Below, piece after piece: positions 50,127 to 59,242 of a DNA stretch of 64,000 nt. Position numbers and translations under genes: made by a program. Within the stretch, counting starts at the first letter, position 1; each line of letters starts with the position of its first letter. Source of the stretch: Bordetella ansorpii (GTDB taxonomy: Bacteria; Pseudomonadota; Gammaproteobacteria; Burkholderiales; Burkholderiaceae_B); the NCBI RefSeq assembly GCF_900078705.1, contig NZ_FKIF01000006.1, positions 310,001 through 374,000 on the forward strand, written 5' to 3'. Under the pieces are notes generated by a model, which was not told the DNA's origin, searched no databases, and was given only the letters and a program-made list of their open reading frames with translations.

Positions 50127-50242
50127 CGAAGGCTCCTGGGAATGAGACCGCTTGGGGAAAACCCGGTGCCGTCGCGGCCGGCGGATCGCGCGGCAGCGGG
50201 CGGGTTCGATGCCATACTAGGAACCGATGACGCAGCGCAACA

Positions 50243-50258
50243 TACGTCGATTGACGTA
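50243..50258. promoter_or_regulatory. Inverted-repeat operator 1 of the amide/urea regulon
   Basis: TACGTC-GATT-GACGTA, perfect 6-bp arms, about 117 nt upstream of the urtA start. A near copy sits at 50295-50310 with centres 52 nt apart. The pair is well placed to bind the LuxR-type regulator encoded at 53684 and drive the divergent operons. Confidence 0.6.
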
Positions 50259-50294
50259 GTGGCCGCGATGGCCCCAGCGGGTACAAACACGGCA

Positions 50295-50310
50295 TACGTC
50301 GTTCGACGCA
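50295..50310. promoter_or_regulatory. Inverted-repeat operator 2 of the amide/urea regulon
   Basis: TACGTC-GTTC-GACGCA, the same layout as the first repeat with one mismatch in the arms, 18 nt before the transporter-kinase start. A half-site TGACGCA lies at about 50227-50233 too. Confidence 0.55.
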
Positions 50311-50328
50311 TACCGGGGAGCTACACGC

Positions 50329-53300
50329 GTGGATGCCAGCGCCACACAACGCATCGTCAAGATCCGCCGCGACTACAACACCTGGGTCGCCAACGAGACC
50401 CTCGAAGACTACGCCCTGCGCTTCACGCCGGTGTCGTTTCGCAAGTGGTCGGAGTTCCGCGTGGCCAACACGGCCCTGGGCGCGGTGTCTTTTCTCGCGC
50501 TCGAAGCCATCGGCGGCGCGCTCGCGCTGAACCACGGCTTCGTCAACGCCTTCTGGTCCATCGTGGCAGTGGCCGTGGTGGTGTTCCTGACGGGCCTGCC
50601 CATCGCCTATTACGCGGCGCGCCACGGGCTGGACATGGACCTGCTGACGCGCGGCGCGGGCTTCGGCTACATCGGCTCGACCATCACCTCGCTGATCTAC
50701 GCCTCGTTCACCTTCATCTTCTTCGCGCTGGAGGCCGCCATCATGGCGCTGGCCATCGAGCGCTGCACGGGGCTGCCGCTGACGCTGGGCTACCTGGTGT
50801 GCGCGGTGGTCATCATTCCCTTCGTCACCTATGGCATCACCCTGGTCAACCGGCTGCAATCCTGGACGCAGCCGCTGTGGATCCTGATGCTGGTGACGCC
50901 CTATGCGTTCATCCTGTACGACGACCCTGGCGCCTTGGCGCAACTGGCGGACTTCCCGGGCCGCAACGGCGAAAGCGGTTTCAACCTGCTGATGTTCGGC
51001 GCGGGCGCGGCGGTGGCGTCGGCCCTGGTCACGCAGATCGGCGAGCAGGTGGACTTCCTGCGTTTCCTGCCCGAGAAGACCGCGGCCAACCGGCGCCGCT
51101 GGTGGATCGCGCTGCTGTGCGCGGGCCCGGGCTGGATCGTGCCCGGCGCGCTGAAGATGCTGGCCGGCGCCTTCCTGGCCAGCCTGGTGGTGCAACACGG
51201 GGTGCCGGCGGCCAAAGCGGCCGATCCCACCCAGATGTACCTGGTCGCCTATGGCTATGTGTTCACGCATCCCGGCTGGGCGCTGGGCGCCATGACGCTG
51301 TTCGTGGTCGTGTCGCAGGTGAAGATCAACGTGACCAACGCGTACGCGGGCTCGCTGGCCTGGTCGAACTTCTTCGCGCGCGTCACGCACAGCCATCCTG
51401 GCCGCGTGGTGTGGCTGATCTTCAATGTGCTGATCGCCATCGGCCTGATGGAGATGGGCGTGTTCGACGCGCTGGAACACGTGCTGGCCATCTTCGCGCA
51501 CGTGGCGCTGGCCTGGATCGGCGCGCTGGTGGCCGACCTAGTGGTGAACAAGCCGCTGGGCCTGAGCCCGCGCGGCATCGAGTTCCGGCGCGCCTATCTG
51601 TACGACGTCAACCCGGTCGGCGTGGGCGCCACGCTGGTGTCGCTGGTCGTGTCGATGATGGCCGACGGCGGACTGTTCGGCCCGACGGCGCGCGCGCTGT
51701 CGCCCTTCGTGGCCCTGCTGGCCGCCTTCGCCACCGCGCCCGCCATCGCCTGGGCCACCAAGGGCCGCTACTACCTGGCGCGCCCGCCGCACGACCTCGG
51801 CCAGGGCGGCCATGGGCTGGCCTGCGTGATATGCGACCACACCTTCGAGCCGGGCGACATGGCGCACTGCCCCGCCTACAGCGGCGCGATCTGCTCGCTG
51901 TGCTGCACGCTGGACGCGCGCTGCCACGACCGCTGCAAGCAGGGTTCGCGGCTGCAGGACCAGTTGGGCGCGGCGCTGCGGCGCATCCTGCCGGGGCCGG
52001 TGACCCCGCTGTTCCATACCCGGCTGGCGCACTACCTGGTGGCCATCGGCCTGATCGGCGGCCTGCTGGCGGCCATCCTGTCCTTGATCTACTACCAGGA
52101 ATCCCTGACGCTGGCCGATTCCATGGACGTCGGTCCGCTGCGCGCCACCTTCATGAAGCTGTATGCCGCGCTGCTGCTGATCGGCGGCGTGGCGGCCTGG
52201 TGGCTGGTGCTGACCAACGAAAGCCGCCAGGTGGCCCAGGAGGAATCCGACCGCCAGACCAACCTGCTGCTGAACGAAATCGAGGCGCACCGCCAGACCG
52301 ACGCGCAGCTGCAGAAGGCCAAGGAAGCCGCCGAGGCCGCCAACCTGGCCAAGAGCCGCTTCATGGGCGGACTGAGCCACGAGCTGCGCGCGCCCTTGAA
52401 CAGCATCCTGGGCTATGCGCAGATCCTGCAGCGCGACCCCGGCGTGCCGCCCGCGCGGCGCGAGGCGCTGGACGTCATCCACCGCAGCGGCAAGCATCTG
52501 GTGGGCCTGATCGACGGCCTGCTGGACATCGCCCGCATCGAGGCCGGCAAGCTGCGGCTGGAGACCGCCGAGCTGAACCTGCCCGAGTTCCTGGACCAGA
52601 TCGTGCGCATGTTCCAGCCGCAGACCGTGCTGAAGGGGCTGCGCTTCGACTACGAGCCCGCCGCCGGCCTGCCGCGCATCGTGCACATCGACGAGAAGCG
52701 GCTGCGGCAGATCCTGATCAACCTGCTGAGCAACGCGGTGAAGTTCACCCAGGACGGCCATGTGGCGCTGCGCGTGCGGCAGGCGGCCGACATGGTGCAG
52801 ATCGAGGTGGAGGACAGCGGCGCGGGCATTCCGGCCGAAGACCTGGAACGCATCTTCATGCCCTTCGAGCGCAGCTGGGCGGCGGCCGACCAGGCCGACA
52901 CGGGCACCGGGCTGGGGCTGACCATCTGCCGCATGCTGACCAACATCATGGGCGGCGAACTGACGGTGCGCAGCCAGGTGGGCACGGGCAGCGTGTTCAC
53001 GTTGAAGCTGTTCCTGCCCGAGGTGCGCTCGCCGCGCGCCGGCCTGGCGCGGCCCGGCCCCGTCACCGGCTACACGGGCCCGCGCCATGCCGTGCTGGTG
53101 GTGGACGACCAGCCCTCGCAGCGGCGCATCCTGCGCGAGATGCTGGAACCGCTGGGCTTTGCCGTGAACGAGGCCGACAGCGGCCATGCCTGCCTGGCGC
53201 TGGCGGCGGCGCTGCGGCCCGCGCTCATCCTGATGGATTTCTCCATGCCGGGGCTGACCGGCGGCGAGACGTCGCGCCTGCTGCGCGAGCAAGGCGTGAC

Positions 53301-53715
53301 GGCGCCCATCATCATCGTCTCGGCCAACGCGCACACGCTGGAGCCGCGCGAGGCCGGCGCCTGGAGCGACGACTGGCTGCTCAAGCCCGTGGCTCTGGAC
53401 GAGCTGCTGGCCAAGATCGGCGCGCACCTGGGACTGCAATGGATCGAGCCACCCACTGCCGAAGCCCTGCCGCCCGCCGGCGCCCTGCTGGACGGCATCG
53501 AGCTGGACCTGGCCGACGCCGAGGCGCTGCTGGAACTGGGCGCGATGGGCTACATCAAGGGCATCCTGGCGCGGCTGCAGGACGTCCGCGAACGGGATCC
53601 CCACATGGCCCCGTTGATCGACCACCTGGCCGTGCTGGCCAAGGATTTCCGGCTTTCCGAGTACGAGACCCTGCTGAAGAACCATGTACGCCGCCATGCC
53701 GATGCCCGCCCATAA
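50329..53715 (+). CDS. NCS1 transporter-hybrid histidine kinase-receiver fusion
   Basis: A 1128-residue membrane sensor. Residues 20-480 are an NCS1 (cytosine/purine/allantoin permease) domain with about twelve segments (for example GFGYIGSTITSLIYASFTFI and TYGITLVNRLQSWTQPLWIL). Residues 499-536 hold eight cysteines (CVICDH, then ICSLCC and CHDRC), probably a zinc-binding module. Two more hydrophobic stretches (570-627) precede the kinase: H-box GLSHELRAPLNSILGY with His684, NLLSNAVKFTQ, VEDSGAGIP and GTGLGLTIC. A receiver (about 960-1075, LILMDFSMPG) and a helical tail end it. GGGGAG lies 8 nt before the GTG start. It probably senses the amide/urea-type compound taken up by the divergent operon and signals to the regulator encoded next. 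Confidence 0.9.
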   Translation: MDASATQRIVKIRRDYNTWVANETLEDYALRFTPVSFRKWSEFRVANTALGAVSFLALEAIGGALALNHGFVNAFWSIVAVAVVVFLTGLPIAYYAARHGLDMDLLTRGAGFGYIGSTITSLIYASFTFIFFALEAAIMALAIERCTGLPLTLGYLVCAVVIIPFVTYGITLVNRLQSWTQPLWILMLVTPYAFILYDDPGALAQLADFPGRNGESGFNLLMFGAGAAVASALVTQIGEQVDFLRFLPEKTAANRRRWWIALLCAGPGWIVPGALKMLAGAFLASLVVQHGVPAAKAADPTQMYLVAYGYVFTHPGWALGAMTLFVVVSQVKINVTNAYAGSLAWSNFFARVTHSHPGRVVWLIFNVLIAIGLMEMGVFDALEHVLAIFAHVALAWIGALVADLVVNKPLGLSPRGIEFRRAYLYDVNPVGVGATLVSLVVSMMADGGLFGPTARALSPFVALLAAFATAPAIAWATKGRYYLARPPHDLGQGGHGLACVICDHTFEPGDMAHCPAYSGAICSLCCTLDARCHDRCKQGSRLQDQLGAALRRILPGPVTPLFHTRLAHYLVAIGLIGGLLAAILSLIYYQESLTLADSMDVGPLRATFMKLYAALLLIGGVAAWWLVLTNESRQVAQEESDRQTNLLLNEIEAHRQTDAQLQKAKEAAEAANLAKSRFMGGLSHELRAPLNSILGYAQILQRDPGVPPARREALDVIHRSGKHLVGLIDGLLDIARIEAGKLRLETAELNLPEFLDQIVRMFQPQTVLKGLRFDYEPAAGLPRIVHIDEKRLRQILINLLSNAVKFTQDGHVALRVRQAADMVQIEVEDSGAGIPAEDLERIFMPFERSWAAADQADTGTGLGLTICRMLTNIMGGELTVRSQVGTGSVFTLKLFLPEVRSPRAGLARPGPVTGYTGPRHAVLVVDDQPSQRRILREMLEPLGFAVNEADSGHACLALAAALRPALILMDFSMPGLTGGETSRLLREQGVTAPIIIVSANAHTLEPREAGAWSDDWLLKPVALDELLAKIGAHLGLQWIEPPTAEALPPAGALLDGIELDLADAEALLELGAMGYIKGILARLQDVRERDPHMAPLIDHLAVLAKDFRLSEYETLLKNHVRRHADARP

Positions 53716-54616
53716 CAAGCTCGTCATGCTGGTGGACGACGCCCCCGACAACCTGAAGATGCTGTCCGATGCGCTGGACCAGGCCGGCTACATGGTGGTG
53801 GTCGCCACGGACGGCGCGCAGGCCCTGGCGCGCATGGACTTCGTGCTGCCGGACATCGTGCTGCTGGACGCGCTGATGCCCGGCATGGACGGCTTCGAGA
53901 CCTGCCGCCGCCTGAAGGCGCACCGCCGCGCCGCGCAGGTGCCGGTGGTCTTCATGACGGGCCTGACGGACCCCGAGGACGTGGTGCGCGGCTTCCAGGC
54001 GGGCGGCGTGGACTACGTCACCAAGCCCATCGATCCCTCGGTGGTGCTGGCGCGCCTGGAAGCGCACCTGCGCACCGCCAGCGTGGTGTCGGCGGCCCTC
54101 AGCGCCATGGACGCGACCGCCAATGCCGTGGTGGTGCTGGGCGCCGATGGGCGCATCACCTGGAAGACGGCCAAGGCGCGGCTGTGGCTGGCGCAGTACC
54201 TGGACATGGACGGCGAGGCCCAGCAATTGCCCGCGCCGCTGGCGCAATGGGTGGCCGCGCGCCAGGCCGACCGCGACGAGGCCCAGGCCTATCTGGCGAT
54301 GCGCAACGGACGGGAACTGCGGATACGGCTATCGGCGGCGCAGCGTGGCGGCGAGCCGGTGCTGCTGCTGGAGGAAGGCGCGGCGCCGCCCGAACCGGCG
54401 CGGCCGCTGGGTGAGACCTACCGGCTGACCGTCCGCGAGGCCGAGGTGCTGTCCTGGCTGGCCAAGGGCAAGACCAACCGCGACATCAGCGAGATCCTCG
54501 GCATGAGCCCGCGCACGGTCAACAAGCACCTCGAACACATCTACGTGAAGCTGGGCGTGGAAACCCGCGCGGCCGCCACGGCGCTGGCGCTGACGCACCT
54601 GCACCGCGCCAGCTGA
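53684..54616 (+). CDS. LuxR-type response regulator of the amide/urea regulon
   Basis: A 310-residue protein. Residues 12-125 are a receiver with VDDAPDN, Asp62 in IVLLDALMPGMDGF and Lys in YVTKPIDPSVV. The middle (135-230) resembles a degenerate PAS domain (ANAVVVLGADGRITWKTAKA). Residues 245-305 are a LuxR HTH: LTVREAEVLSWLAKGKTNRD, then ISEILGMSPRTVNKHLEHIY. The gene overlaps the kinase by 14 to 32 nt depending on which of three close ATGs is used. It is the likely DNA-binding partner of the transporter-kinase, acting on the inverted repeats at 50243 and 50295. Confidence 0.88.
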   Translation: MYAAMPMPAHNKLVMLVDDAPDNLKMLSDALDQAGYMVVVATDGAQALARMDFVLPDIVLLDALMPGMDGFETCRRLKAHRRAAQVPVVFMTGLTDPEDVVRGFQAGGVDYVTKPIDPSVVLARLEAHLRTASVVSAALSAMDATANAVVVLGADGRITWKTAKARLWLAQYLDMDGEAQQLPAPLAQWVAARQADRDEAQAYLAMRNGRELRIRLSAAQRGGEPVLLLEEGAAPPEPARPLGETYRLTVREAEVLSWLAKGKTNRDISEILGMSPRTVNKHLEHIYVKLGVETRAAATALALTHLHRAS

Positions 54617-54675
54617 AGCGGAATCGGCCTTCGCGGCCGCGTCCAGGGCAGGCGTCTCGCGCCGACGGGACCGCG

Positions 54676-55854
54676 CTACCCCGCGCGTACCAGCCGCACG
54701 CGCGTGATCTCGGACGGCGCGCCCAGCCGCTTGGGCGGCCCCCAATAGCCCGTGCCCCGGCTGGTGTAGACCCACATGCCTTCGTAGCGATGCAGGCCCG
54801 CCACGAAGGGCTGCTGCAACGGCACGAACAAGCCCCACGGAAAGAATTGCCCGCCATGGGTGTGGCCGGACAGCTGCAGCGAATAGCCCAGCGGCGCGGC
54901 CGCCGCGGCGCTGCGCGGCTGGTGCGCCAGCAACAGGCGCAACGCCGCATTGGAGGGGGCGCCGGCGAGGGCGCGCGCCGGACTGCTGCGCTGCGCGGCA
55001 TCGAAGCCGCCCGCGCCGAAGTCGGTGACGCCCGCCACCACCACGCACTGGCCGGCGGGATGGATGACGGCGTGCTCGTTCATCAGCACGCGCAGGCCGA
55101 TGCGGCGGAACTCGGCGACCCAGGCCGAGGCGCCCGAGTAATACTCGTGGTTGCCCGTGACCAGGTACACGCCATGCGGCGCCTGCAACCGCCCCAGTGG
55201 CCGGGTATGCCCGGCCAGGCGCTCGACGCTGCCGTCGACCACGTCGCCGGTGATGGCCACCATGTCGGGCTTGGCCGCGTTGACCGCGTCGACGATGGCC
55301 TGCACGTAGCCGCGCTTGATGGTCGGTCCCACGTGGATGTCGCTGATCTGCACCACGGTGAAGCCCTGCAGCTCGTCGGGCAGGCCCGCGATGGGCACCT
55401 CGACGTCGACCACGCGGGCACGGCGCCGCGCATTGAAGAAGCCCGCCACGCTGGCGGCCAATGCCAGCAGGGGCACGGCCAGCGCGGAATCGGCCCGCAG
55501 TTCGGCCCACGGCGCCTGCACGCCCGCCGCCTGGAGCAGCAGGACGATCAGCAGCACGGCGTCGCGCAGCAGCGTGAACACGAACAGCGACGAGAACAGG
55601 CCCATGGCCAGCAGGCCGGTCCAGGCCATGCGGTCGCCGTCACGCTCGCCCTTGGCGGCGCGGCTGAGCATGCCCAGCGGAATCACCAGGCAGGACAGCG
55701 TCAGGAAGAGGATGGCGGCCGCGGCGGCCAGGGACGGCAGCGGCAGGTCGGGAATCAGGCGCATGCCGACATAGACATGCGCCAACGCGCCGATGGCCAC
55801 GAAACGGATGAAGAAAGCGGATTGGCGTAGCGACACGATGACTGAGGAAAACAC
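54676..55854 (-). CDS. Membrane metallophosphoesterase
   Basis: A 392-residue calcineurin-like phosphoesterase with four to five N-terminal membrane segments (residues 10-140) and a catalytic domain from residue 155. The metal-site motifs are complete: QISDIHVGPTI, ITGDVVDGSV, TGNHEYY and SGHTHGGQFFPWG. Related proteins (YkuE/YaeI type) act on UDP-sugars or lipid phosphates. A GTG start at 55854 gives the most complete first segment. It converges with the LuxR-type regulator gene and is 235 nt from the phosphotransferase gene. Confidence 0.88.
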   Translation of the reverse strand: MFSSVIVSLRQSAFFIRFVAIGALAHVYVGMRLIPDLPLPSLAAAAAILFLTLSCLVIPLGMLSRAAKGERDGDRMAWTGLLAMGLFSSLFVFTLLRDAVLLIVLLLQAAGVQAPWAELRADSALAVPLLALAASVAGFFNARRRARVVDVEVPIAGLPDELQGFTVVQISDIHVGPTIKRGYVQAIVDAVNAAKPDMVAITGDVVDGSVERLAGHTRPLGRLQAPHGVYLVTGNHEYYSGASAWVAEFRRIGLRVLMNEHAVIHPAGQCVVVAGVTDFGAGGFDAAQRSSPARALAGAPSNAALRLLLAHQPRSAAAAAPLGYSLQLSGHTHGGQFFPWGLFVPLQQPFVAGLHRYEGMWVYTSRGTGYWGPPKRLGAPSEITRVRLVRAG

Positions 55855-56089
55855 CCCGCCTGCGGCATGCGGCCGCGGGCGCGGTCAGGCGAAAGGAAAC
55901 GTTTTCAGGCTCGGCGGCAACCGGTCCCGGGGCAGCCATTCTATGCCCATGCCCTGCAAGCTGTTTGTCACATACGGCTAGGGGATATCCCTGCGTCTGG
56001 CGGCGCCGTCACCGCATGCCGCAGGGCGGCCCCTGGGGGCATCGCGACGTGGCCCAGGCACGCCTGCCTCCTGCCCGCGGGACCGCACC
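55855..56089. other. Intergenic region of about 235 nt
   Basis: No gene is supported. It holds the promoter side of the metallophosphoesterase gene and the 3' end side of the phosphotransferase gene, with mixed composition and no obvious hairpin with a T run. Confidence 0.4.
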
Positions 56090-57145
56090 TCAGGCCCCCG
56101 CCGCCTGCGCCTGCCGCCACGCCAATGCCGCCACGCGTTCGACGCGCGACGCCATGTCGCGCGCGTCCGCGCCCGCCGCCGTGCCGCGCGCCACGCGGCC
56201 GCGGATGCCGTGCAGGATGGCGGCGAAGCGGAACATGTTGAACGCCACGTAGTAGTCCAGGTCGGCGATGCCGTCGCGCCCCGTGCGGCGGCAATACGCC
56301 GCGACGTATTCGGCCTCGCCGGGCAGGCCCGCCTCGCGCAGGTCCACGCTGGCGATGCCGCCCAGGATGTCGGAAGGCATCCGGTACATCATCGCGTGGT
56401 AGGCGAAGTCGGCCAGCGGATGGCCCAGCGTGGACAGTTCCCAGTCCAGCACCGCGATCACGCGTGGCTCGGTGGGATGGAAGATCATGTTGTCGGCGCG
56501 GTAGTCGCCATGCACGATGGCCGTCTCGTCATTGGCTGGAATGTGCTCGGGCAGCCATTGCACCAGCCGGTCCATGTCGGGCACGCGGCCCGCGGCCTCG
56601 TCCTGCAGGTACTGGCCCGACCAGCGCGCCACCTGCCGCGCCACGTATTGCCCGCTGCGCCCGTAGTCGCCCAGGCCCGCGGCCTGCGGATCGATGCCGT
56701 GCAGGGCCGCCAGCGTGGCGTTCATCGCGTCCAGGTGCGCGGCGCGCTGCTCTCTTGCCACGCCGGGAAAGCTGGCGTCCCAGAAAATGCGGCCCTCGAC
56801 CATGTCCATCACGAAGAACCAGCTGCCGATCACGGCGTCGTCGGTGCACAGGCCGTGGATGCGCGGCACGGGAAAGCCGGCCTCGCCCAGCGCCTGCATC
56901 ACGCGCGCCTCGCGTTCGACCGCGTGCGCGCCCTTGAGCAACCGGCCGGGCGGCTTGCGGCGCAGCACGTAGGCGCGCGTGGGCGTGTCCAACCGGTAGG
57001 TGGGATTCGACTGCCCGCCCTGGAACTGCGCAATACGCAGCGGCCCCGCGTAACCCGGCACGTTGTCCCGCATCCAGGCATGCAGCCGCTGCGCATCGAA
57101 GCGATGCGCCTCGCGCACCGGTATGGTCGCGCCGCCCTCGCTCAT
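56090..57145 (-). CDS. APH-type phosphotransferase (acyl-CoA dehydrogenase partner)
   Basis: A 351-residue kinase-fold protein. It has FQGGQSNPTYRLDTPTRAYV and VLRRKPPGRLL (nucleotide-binding strand and lysine), then AIVHGDYRADNMIFHPTEPR with the catalytic HGDxxxxN set and VIAVLDWELSTLGHPLADFA with the metal aspartate. Such genes usually accompany acyl-CoA dehydrogenase genes, as here; the ACAD10/11-like partnership suggests phosphorylation of a hydroxyacyl substrate. Its start overlaps the dehydrogenase stop by 4 nt (ATGA). Confidence 0.9.
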   Translation of the reverse strand: MSEGGATIPVREAHRFDAQRLHAWMRDNVPGYAGPLRIAQFQGGQSNPTYRLDTPTRAYVLRRKPPGRLLKGAHAVEREARVMQALGEAGFPVPRIHGLCTDDAVIGSWFFVMDMVEGRIFWDASFPGVAREQRAAHLDAMNATLAALHGIDPQAAGLGDYGRSGQYVARQVARWSGQYLQDEAAGRVPDMDRLVQWLPEHIPANDETAIVHGDYRADNMIFHPTEPRVIAVLDWELSTLGHPLADFAYHAMMYRMPSDILGGIASVDLREAGLPGEAEYVAAYCRRTGRDGIADLDYYVAFNMFRFAAILHGIRGRVARGTAAGADARDMASRVERVAALAWRQAQAAGA

Positions 57146-58338
57146 GCCGGCTCCCCCGCCTGCGCCGCGCGCTTGATGTGCTTGGCGATCGACCATTTGT
57201 GCACCTCGGTCGGGCCATCGTAGATGCGGAAGGCGCGCAGCTCGCGGAAGATCTGCTCGACCACCGTATCGCCCGATACGCCGGTGCCGCCCATGACCTG
57301 GACGCAGCGGTCCACCACGCCGAACAGGCCCTCGGACACCGACACCTTGGCCATCGAGCTTTCGACGCTGGCCAGCGAACCCGCGTCCAGCGCGTCGGCG
57401 CACCAGTCGATCATCAGTTCGGCCTGGCGCAATGCGATCTGGTTCTCTGCCAGCATGAAGCCCACGCCCTCGTGGTCGATCAGCAGCTTGCCGAACGCGC
57501 GGCGCCGGGTGGCATAGGCGACGGCGATCTCCTGCGCGCGCGTGGCCGCGCCGTGCCAGCGCATGCAATGCGACAGGCGCGCCGGCGACAGGCGGATCTG
57601 CGCGTAGCGAAAGCCCTCGTCCACCTCGCCCAGCACCTGCCCGCTCGGCACGCGCAATCCGTCGATGACGACGATGGCGTGGCCGCCCGGCATGGAACCG
57701 TCGATCGTGTCCAGCACGCGCTCGACGCGGATGGCGGGATGCGGCAGGTCGACCAGGAACATCGTGGCGCCGCCGCGCGCATCGTCGGACGTGCGCGCCA
57801 TGACGATACCCACCGCCGCGCCCTGCGCGCCGGTGATGAAGGCCTTGCGGCCATCGATGAGCCAGTCGTCGCCGTCGCGGCGAGCGCGGGTGCGCAGCAT
57901 CGAGGGATCGGAACCCGCGCCGTCCTCGGCGGCTGGCTCCGTCATGAAGAAGGCCGAGCGCGCCTGCCCCGAAACCAGCGGCGCGAGGAAGCGCTCGCGC
58001 TGTTCCGGCGTGCCGATGCGGCCCAGCAGGAACATGTTGCCTTCATCGGGCGCGCCGGTGTTCACGGCCACCGGCCCCAGCGGCGACAGGCCCGAGGGCT
58101 TGAGCACCGTGGCGGTCTCGCGCTGCGTGAGATGGCTGCCGCCGGCCAGGATGTGCGGCGTCATCACGCCGGCCTGGCGCGCCAGGCCGCGCAGTTCGTC
58201 GACCAGGCCCGCTTCGGGGCCATGCGGCCCCCAGCGGGGATCCTGCTCGTACGGAATCACCACGCCGCGCACGAAGGCCTCGACGCGCCGGGCGATCTCC
58301 AGGCTGCGAGGGGTGGAAGACGATGCGGAAGCTTGCAT
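57142..58338 (-). CDS. Acyl-CoA dehydrogenase
   Basis: A 398-residue flavoprotein. Features are RSAFFMTEPAAEDGAGSDPS (the FAD/substrate loop), WLIDGRKAFITGAQGA, YATRRRAFGKLLIDHEGVGF and, at the C-terminus, QVMGGTGVSGDTVVEQIFRE followed by FRIYDGPTEVHKWSIAKHIK. The closing part is typical of ACAD11-type and long-chain branched-chain dehydrogenases. It lies between a phosphotransferase gene and an SDR gene, an arrangement used to oxidise hydroxy or branched acyl chains. GGGAAAC precedes the ATG. Confidence 0.92.
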   Translation of the reverse strand: MQASASSSTPRSLEIARRVEAFVRGVVIPYEQDPRWGPHGPEAGLVDELRGLARQAGVMTPHILAGGSHLTQRETATVLKPSGLSPLGPVAVNTGAPDEGNMFLLGRIGTPEQRERFLAPLVSGQARSAFFMTEPAAEDGAGSDPSMLRTRARRDGDDWLIDGRKAFITGAQGAAVGIVMARTSDDARGGATMFLVDLPHPAIRVERVLDTIDGSMPGGHAIVVIDGLRVPSGQVLGEVDEGFRYAQIRLSPARLSHCMRWHGAATRAQEIAVAYATRRRAFGKLLIDHEGVGFMLAENQIALRQAELMIDWCADALDAGSLASVESSMAKVSVSEGLFGVVDRCVQVMGGTGVSGDTVVEQIFRELRAFRIYDGPTEVHKWSIAKHIKRAAQAGEPA

Positions 58339-58456
58339 GAGACGTTTCCCGTAGAGGCGCCGCGCCCCGGCGGTTGCCCGATGACGCGGCGGATGAGGCG
58401 GAAAGAGCATTCGGCGGACTCGTATCCGGCGCGCAGGCCGGCGGCGCCGCCAACCG

Positions 58457-59209
58457 CTACAACCCGCTGACCATGTGTCCGCCATCGACCACGATGACCG
58501 ACCCCGTCATGTAGCGCGAGGCGTCGGAGGCCAGCAGCAGCAGGGGCCCGTCCAGGTCCTGCGCCTGGCCCAGCCGCCGCTGCGGAATGCGCTTGATCAG
58601 GGCCTGCCCCGCCTCGGACGGCCAGAAATCGCGGTTCAGTTCGGTATCGATGTAGCCCGGCGCCAGCGCGTTGACGCGCACGCCATGGCGCGCCCACTCC
58701 AGCGCCAGCGACTTGGTCATCTGGATCACGCCGGCCTTGGACACCGCATAGGGCAGCACGCCGCCGCCCTGCCGCAGGCCCAGGATGGACGCCACGTTGA
58801 CGATGCTGCCGCCGCCGCGCGCCTGCATGCCGGGCGCCAGCGCCTGCGCCACGAAGAACATGCCCTTCAGGTTGGTGTCCAGCACCGCATCCCAGTCGGG
58901 CTCGGACTGCCGCAGGGCGGGCGCCTGCCGGACGATGCCGGCGTTGTTGACCAGGATGTCGATGGGGCCGGCCGCGTCGGCCAGGGCCTGGCGCGAGCCG
59001 GCGTCGGTGACGTCCAGCGCCACGCATTGCGCGGCGCCGCCCGCCGCGCGGATGGGTTGCGCCACGCCCTCGAGCGCGCAGACCCGGCGCGCCGCCAGCA
59101 CGACTTCCGCGCCATGCCGGGCCAGCAGCGCCGCGAAATGCGCGCCCAGTCCACTGGACGCGCCAGTGACCAGCGCGCGCCGGCCATTCAGTTGCTTGGG
59201 CTGGCTCAT
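58457..59209 (-). CDS. SDR-family oxidoreductase (3-oxoacyl-ACP reductase-like)
   Basis: A 250-residue short-chain dehydrogenase. Cofactor motif TGASSGLGAHFAALLA, NNAGIVRQ, the catalytic Ser in SIVNVASILG, Tyr and Lys in YAVSKAGVIQ, and the late PGYIDTELNRDF are all present. It heads the leftward operon with the acyl-CoA dehydrogenase and phosphotransferase genes and diverges from a GntR regulator across 71 nt containing an inverted repeat. It may reduce or oxidise a hydroxyacyl intermediate. Confidence 0.9.
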   Translation of the reverse strand: MSQPKQLNGRRALVTGASSGLGAHFAALLARHGAEVVLAARRVCALEGVAQPIRAAGGAAQCVALDVTDAGSRQALADAAGPIDILVNNAGIVRQAPALRQSEPDWDAVLDTNLKGMFFVAQALAPGMQARGGGSIVNVASILGLRQGGGVLPYAVSKAGVIQMTKSLALEWARHGVRVNALAPGYIDTELNRDFWPSEAGQALIKRIPQRRLGQAQDLDGPLLLLASDASRYMTGSVIVVDGGHMVSGL

Positions 59210-59242
59210 GGGCCTTGTCTCCGTTGTCTCCCAGTCGGAAAA

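Noticed and set aside
47857-51501. Leftward frame of 1214 codons appearing to fuse UrtB with upstream sequence
   Set aside because: UrtB itself begins at 48774 with its own start. The upstream part is read in another frame over urtA and antisense to the kinase and shows no domain.
48786-53756. Very long rightward open frame of 1656 codons across urtA and the transporter-kinase
   Set aside because: It is a GC-bias artefact: it runs antisense to urtA and out of frame with the kinase, with no conserved motif and a low-complexity arginine/alanine-rich product.
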